Assembly: GCA_004010275.1 (NCBI GenBank)
Contig: RBWT01000090.1
Coordinates: 1 to 33,111 of the forward strand
Direction of reading: 5' to 3'
DNA length: 33,111 bases
DNA from: Streptomyces huasconensis
GTDB lineage: Bacteria > Actinomycetota > Actinomycetes > Streptomycetales > Streptomycetaceae
Both the position numbers and the translations under genes were made by a program. Under the pieces are notes generated by a model, which was not told where the DNA came from, did not search any database, and worked only from the letters and a program-made list of their open reading frames with translations. How positions within the stretch are numbered: the stretch's first letter is position 1; each line of letters opens with the position of its first letter. Positions 32,872-33,111 of the stretch are shown here, piece after piece.

Positions 32872-32885
32872 CCCATTCAAAATTA

Positions 32886-33004
32886 GTTCGGCGGCGTCCT
32901 ACTCTCCCACAGGGTCCCCCCTGCAGTACCATCGGCGCTGTGAGGCTTAGCTTCCGGGTTCGGAATGTAACCGGGCGTTTCCCTCACGCTATGACCACCG
33001 AAAC
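32886..33004 (-). rRNA. rrf: 5S ribosomal RNA
   Basis: The minus strand reads GTTTCGGTGGTCATAGCG at the 5' end and GAGTAGGACGCCGCCGAAC at the 3' end, with CCGAACCCGGAAGCTAAGCC in between, the diagnostic 5S core. The ends pair to form helix I. Length is about 119 bases. It is the last gene of an rrn operon transcribed leftward. Confidence 0.96.
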
Positions 33005-33091
33005 ACTATGAAACTGTCAACCGCACCATGCGTGACCTTGCATGGGGTTGTTCGTGGTTTCAGAACCAACACAGTGGACGCGAGCAACTGA
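33005..33091 (-). other. 23S-5S internal transcribed spacer
   Basis: About 87 bases between 23S and 5S rRNA, moderately AT-rich. Minus-strand GTGTTGGTTCTGAAACC and AACAACCCCATGC are elements typical of Streptomyces 23S-5S spacers, where processing stems form. No tRNA gene is present in it. Confidence 0.75.
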
Positions 33092-33111
33092 GGACAAGCC
33101 CTCGGCCTATT
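33092..33111 (-). rRNA. rrl: 23S ribosomal RNA, 3' end only
   Basis: The last 20 bases, on the minus strand AATAGGCCGAGGGCTTGTCC, match the 3' terminus of Streptomyces 23S rRNA (after GGTACT). The rest lies beyond the window. The exact 3' end is uncertain by a few bases. Confidence 0.85.

Noticed and set aside
33005..33091. tRNA gene in the rRNA spacer
   Set aside because: No cloverleaf or T-loop sequence (GGTTCGAATCC-like) is seen on either strand.

Overview
This is high-GC actinobacterial DNA, almost certainly a Streptomyces chromosome. The evidence is very strong GC bias at third codon positions, frequent GTG/TTG starts, a WhiJ-type regulator cluster with DUF397 proteins, mycothiol-dependent-enzyme relatives, and a 5S rRNA gene of Streptomyces type. 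All assignments come from reading the sequence; no database search was run.

Layout. (1) 1-5218: cell-envelope and housekeeping genes: a 63-aa hypothetical protein, an LppX/LprG-like lipoprotein, a small Cys-motif protein, a Tat-exported berberine-bridge-type FAD oxidoreductase, a PAP2 phosphatase and an SLT + NlpC/P60 cell-wall hydrolase. (2) 5390-10837: cassette A, made of a lipoprotein, a secreted protein, a small WXG100-like protein, a 424-aa putative type VII secretion substrate, a one-TM protein with a PH-like region, a degraded copy of that gene, and a soluble protein with an LPCGPA motif. (3) 10826-14000: a WhiJ-like set (RsbW/AbaA-type ATPase, XRE-DUF5753 regulator, two DUF397-type proteins) and a convergent membrane-anchored regulator. 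(4) 14209-15809: an MDMPI/DinB-fold protein and a DUF4232 lipoprotein. (5) 16074-19071: cassette B, a second WXG100-like/substrate pair followed by a membrane protein and a homologue of the LPCGPA protein. (6) 19261-19559: remnant of an unidentified gene. (7) 19802-27136: a chromosomal type IV secretion-like operon (small two-TM protein, VirB8/TcpC-like protein, VirB6-like polytopic protein, SCO6880-family protein, VirB4-like ATPase, coupling-protein-like protein) with no relaxase or integrase in view. (8) 27186-28968: a MarR regulator, a mycothiol-dependent-enzyme-type gene and a GNAT acetyltransferase. (9) 29107-32817: an ABC exporter and two-component system in one operon. (10) 32842-33111: a strong hairpin terminator, the 5S rRNA gene and the last bases of 23S rRNA on the minus strand, i.e. 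the tail of an rrn operon running leftward.

How the genes work together. The two cassettes share a core: a small helical protein with a W-x-x-G-like turn, a larger partner beginning with a GWDPTPGD / GFDPTPGD stretch, and a terminal LPCGPA protein. This suggests secretion substrates with dedicated partners (chaperone or immunity), although no ESX core machinery lies in the window. The T4SS-like operon directly follows cassette B. Palindromes at 19721-19735 and 24070-24099 are candidate control elements of that operon.

Caution. Six places show a coding frame switching by one base inside an otherwise conserved protein (near 3272, 22367, 22576, the 25995-26080 linker, 28298 and 29288). So many in 33 kb point more to indel errors in the underlying assembly than to real gene loss. 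Two of them compensate and produce an apparent fusion of the VirB6-like and SCO6880-family proteins. Genes affected are marked.
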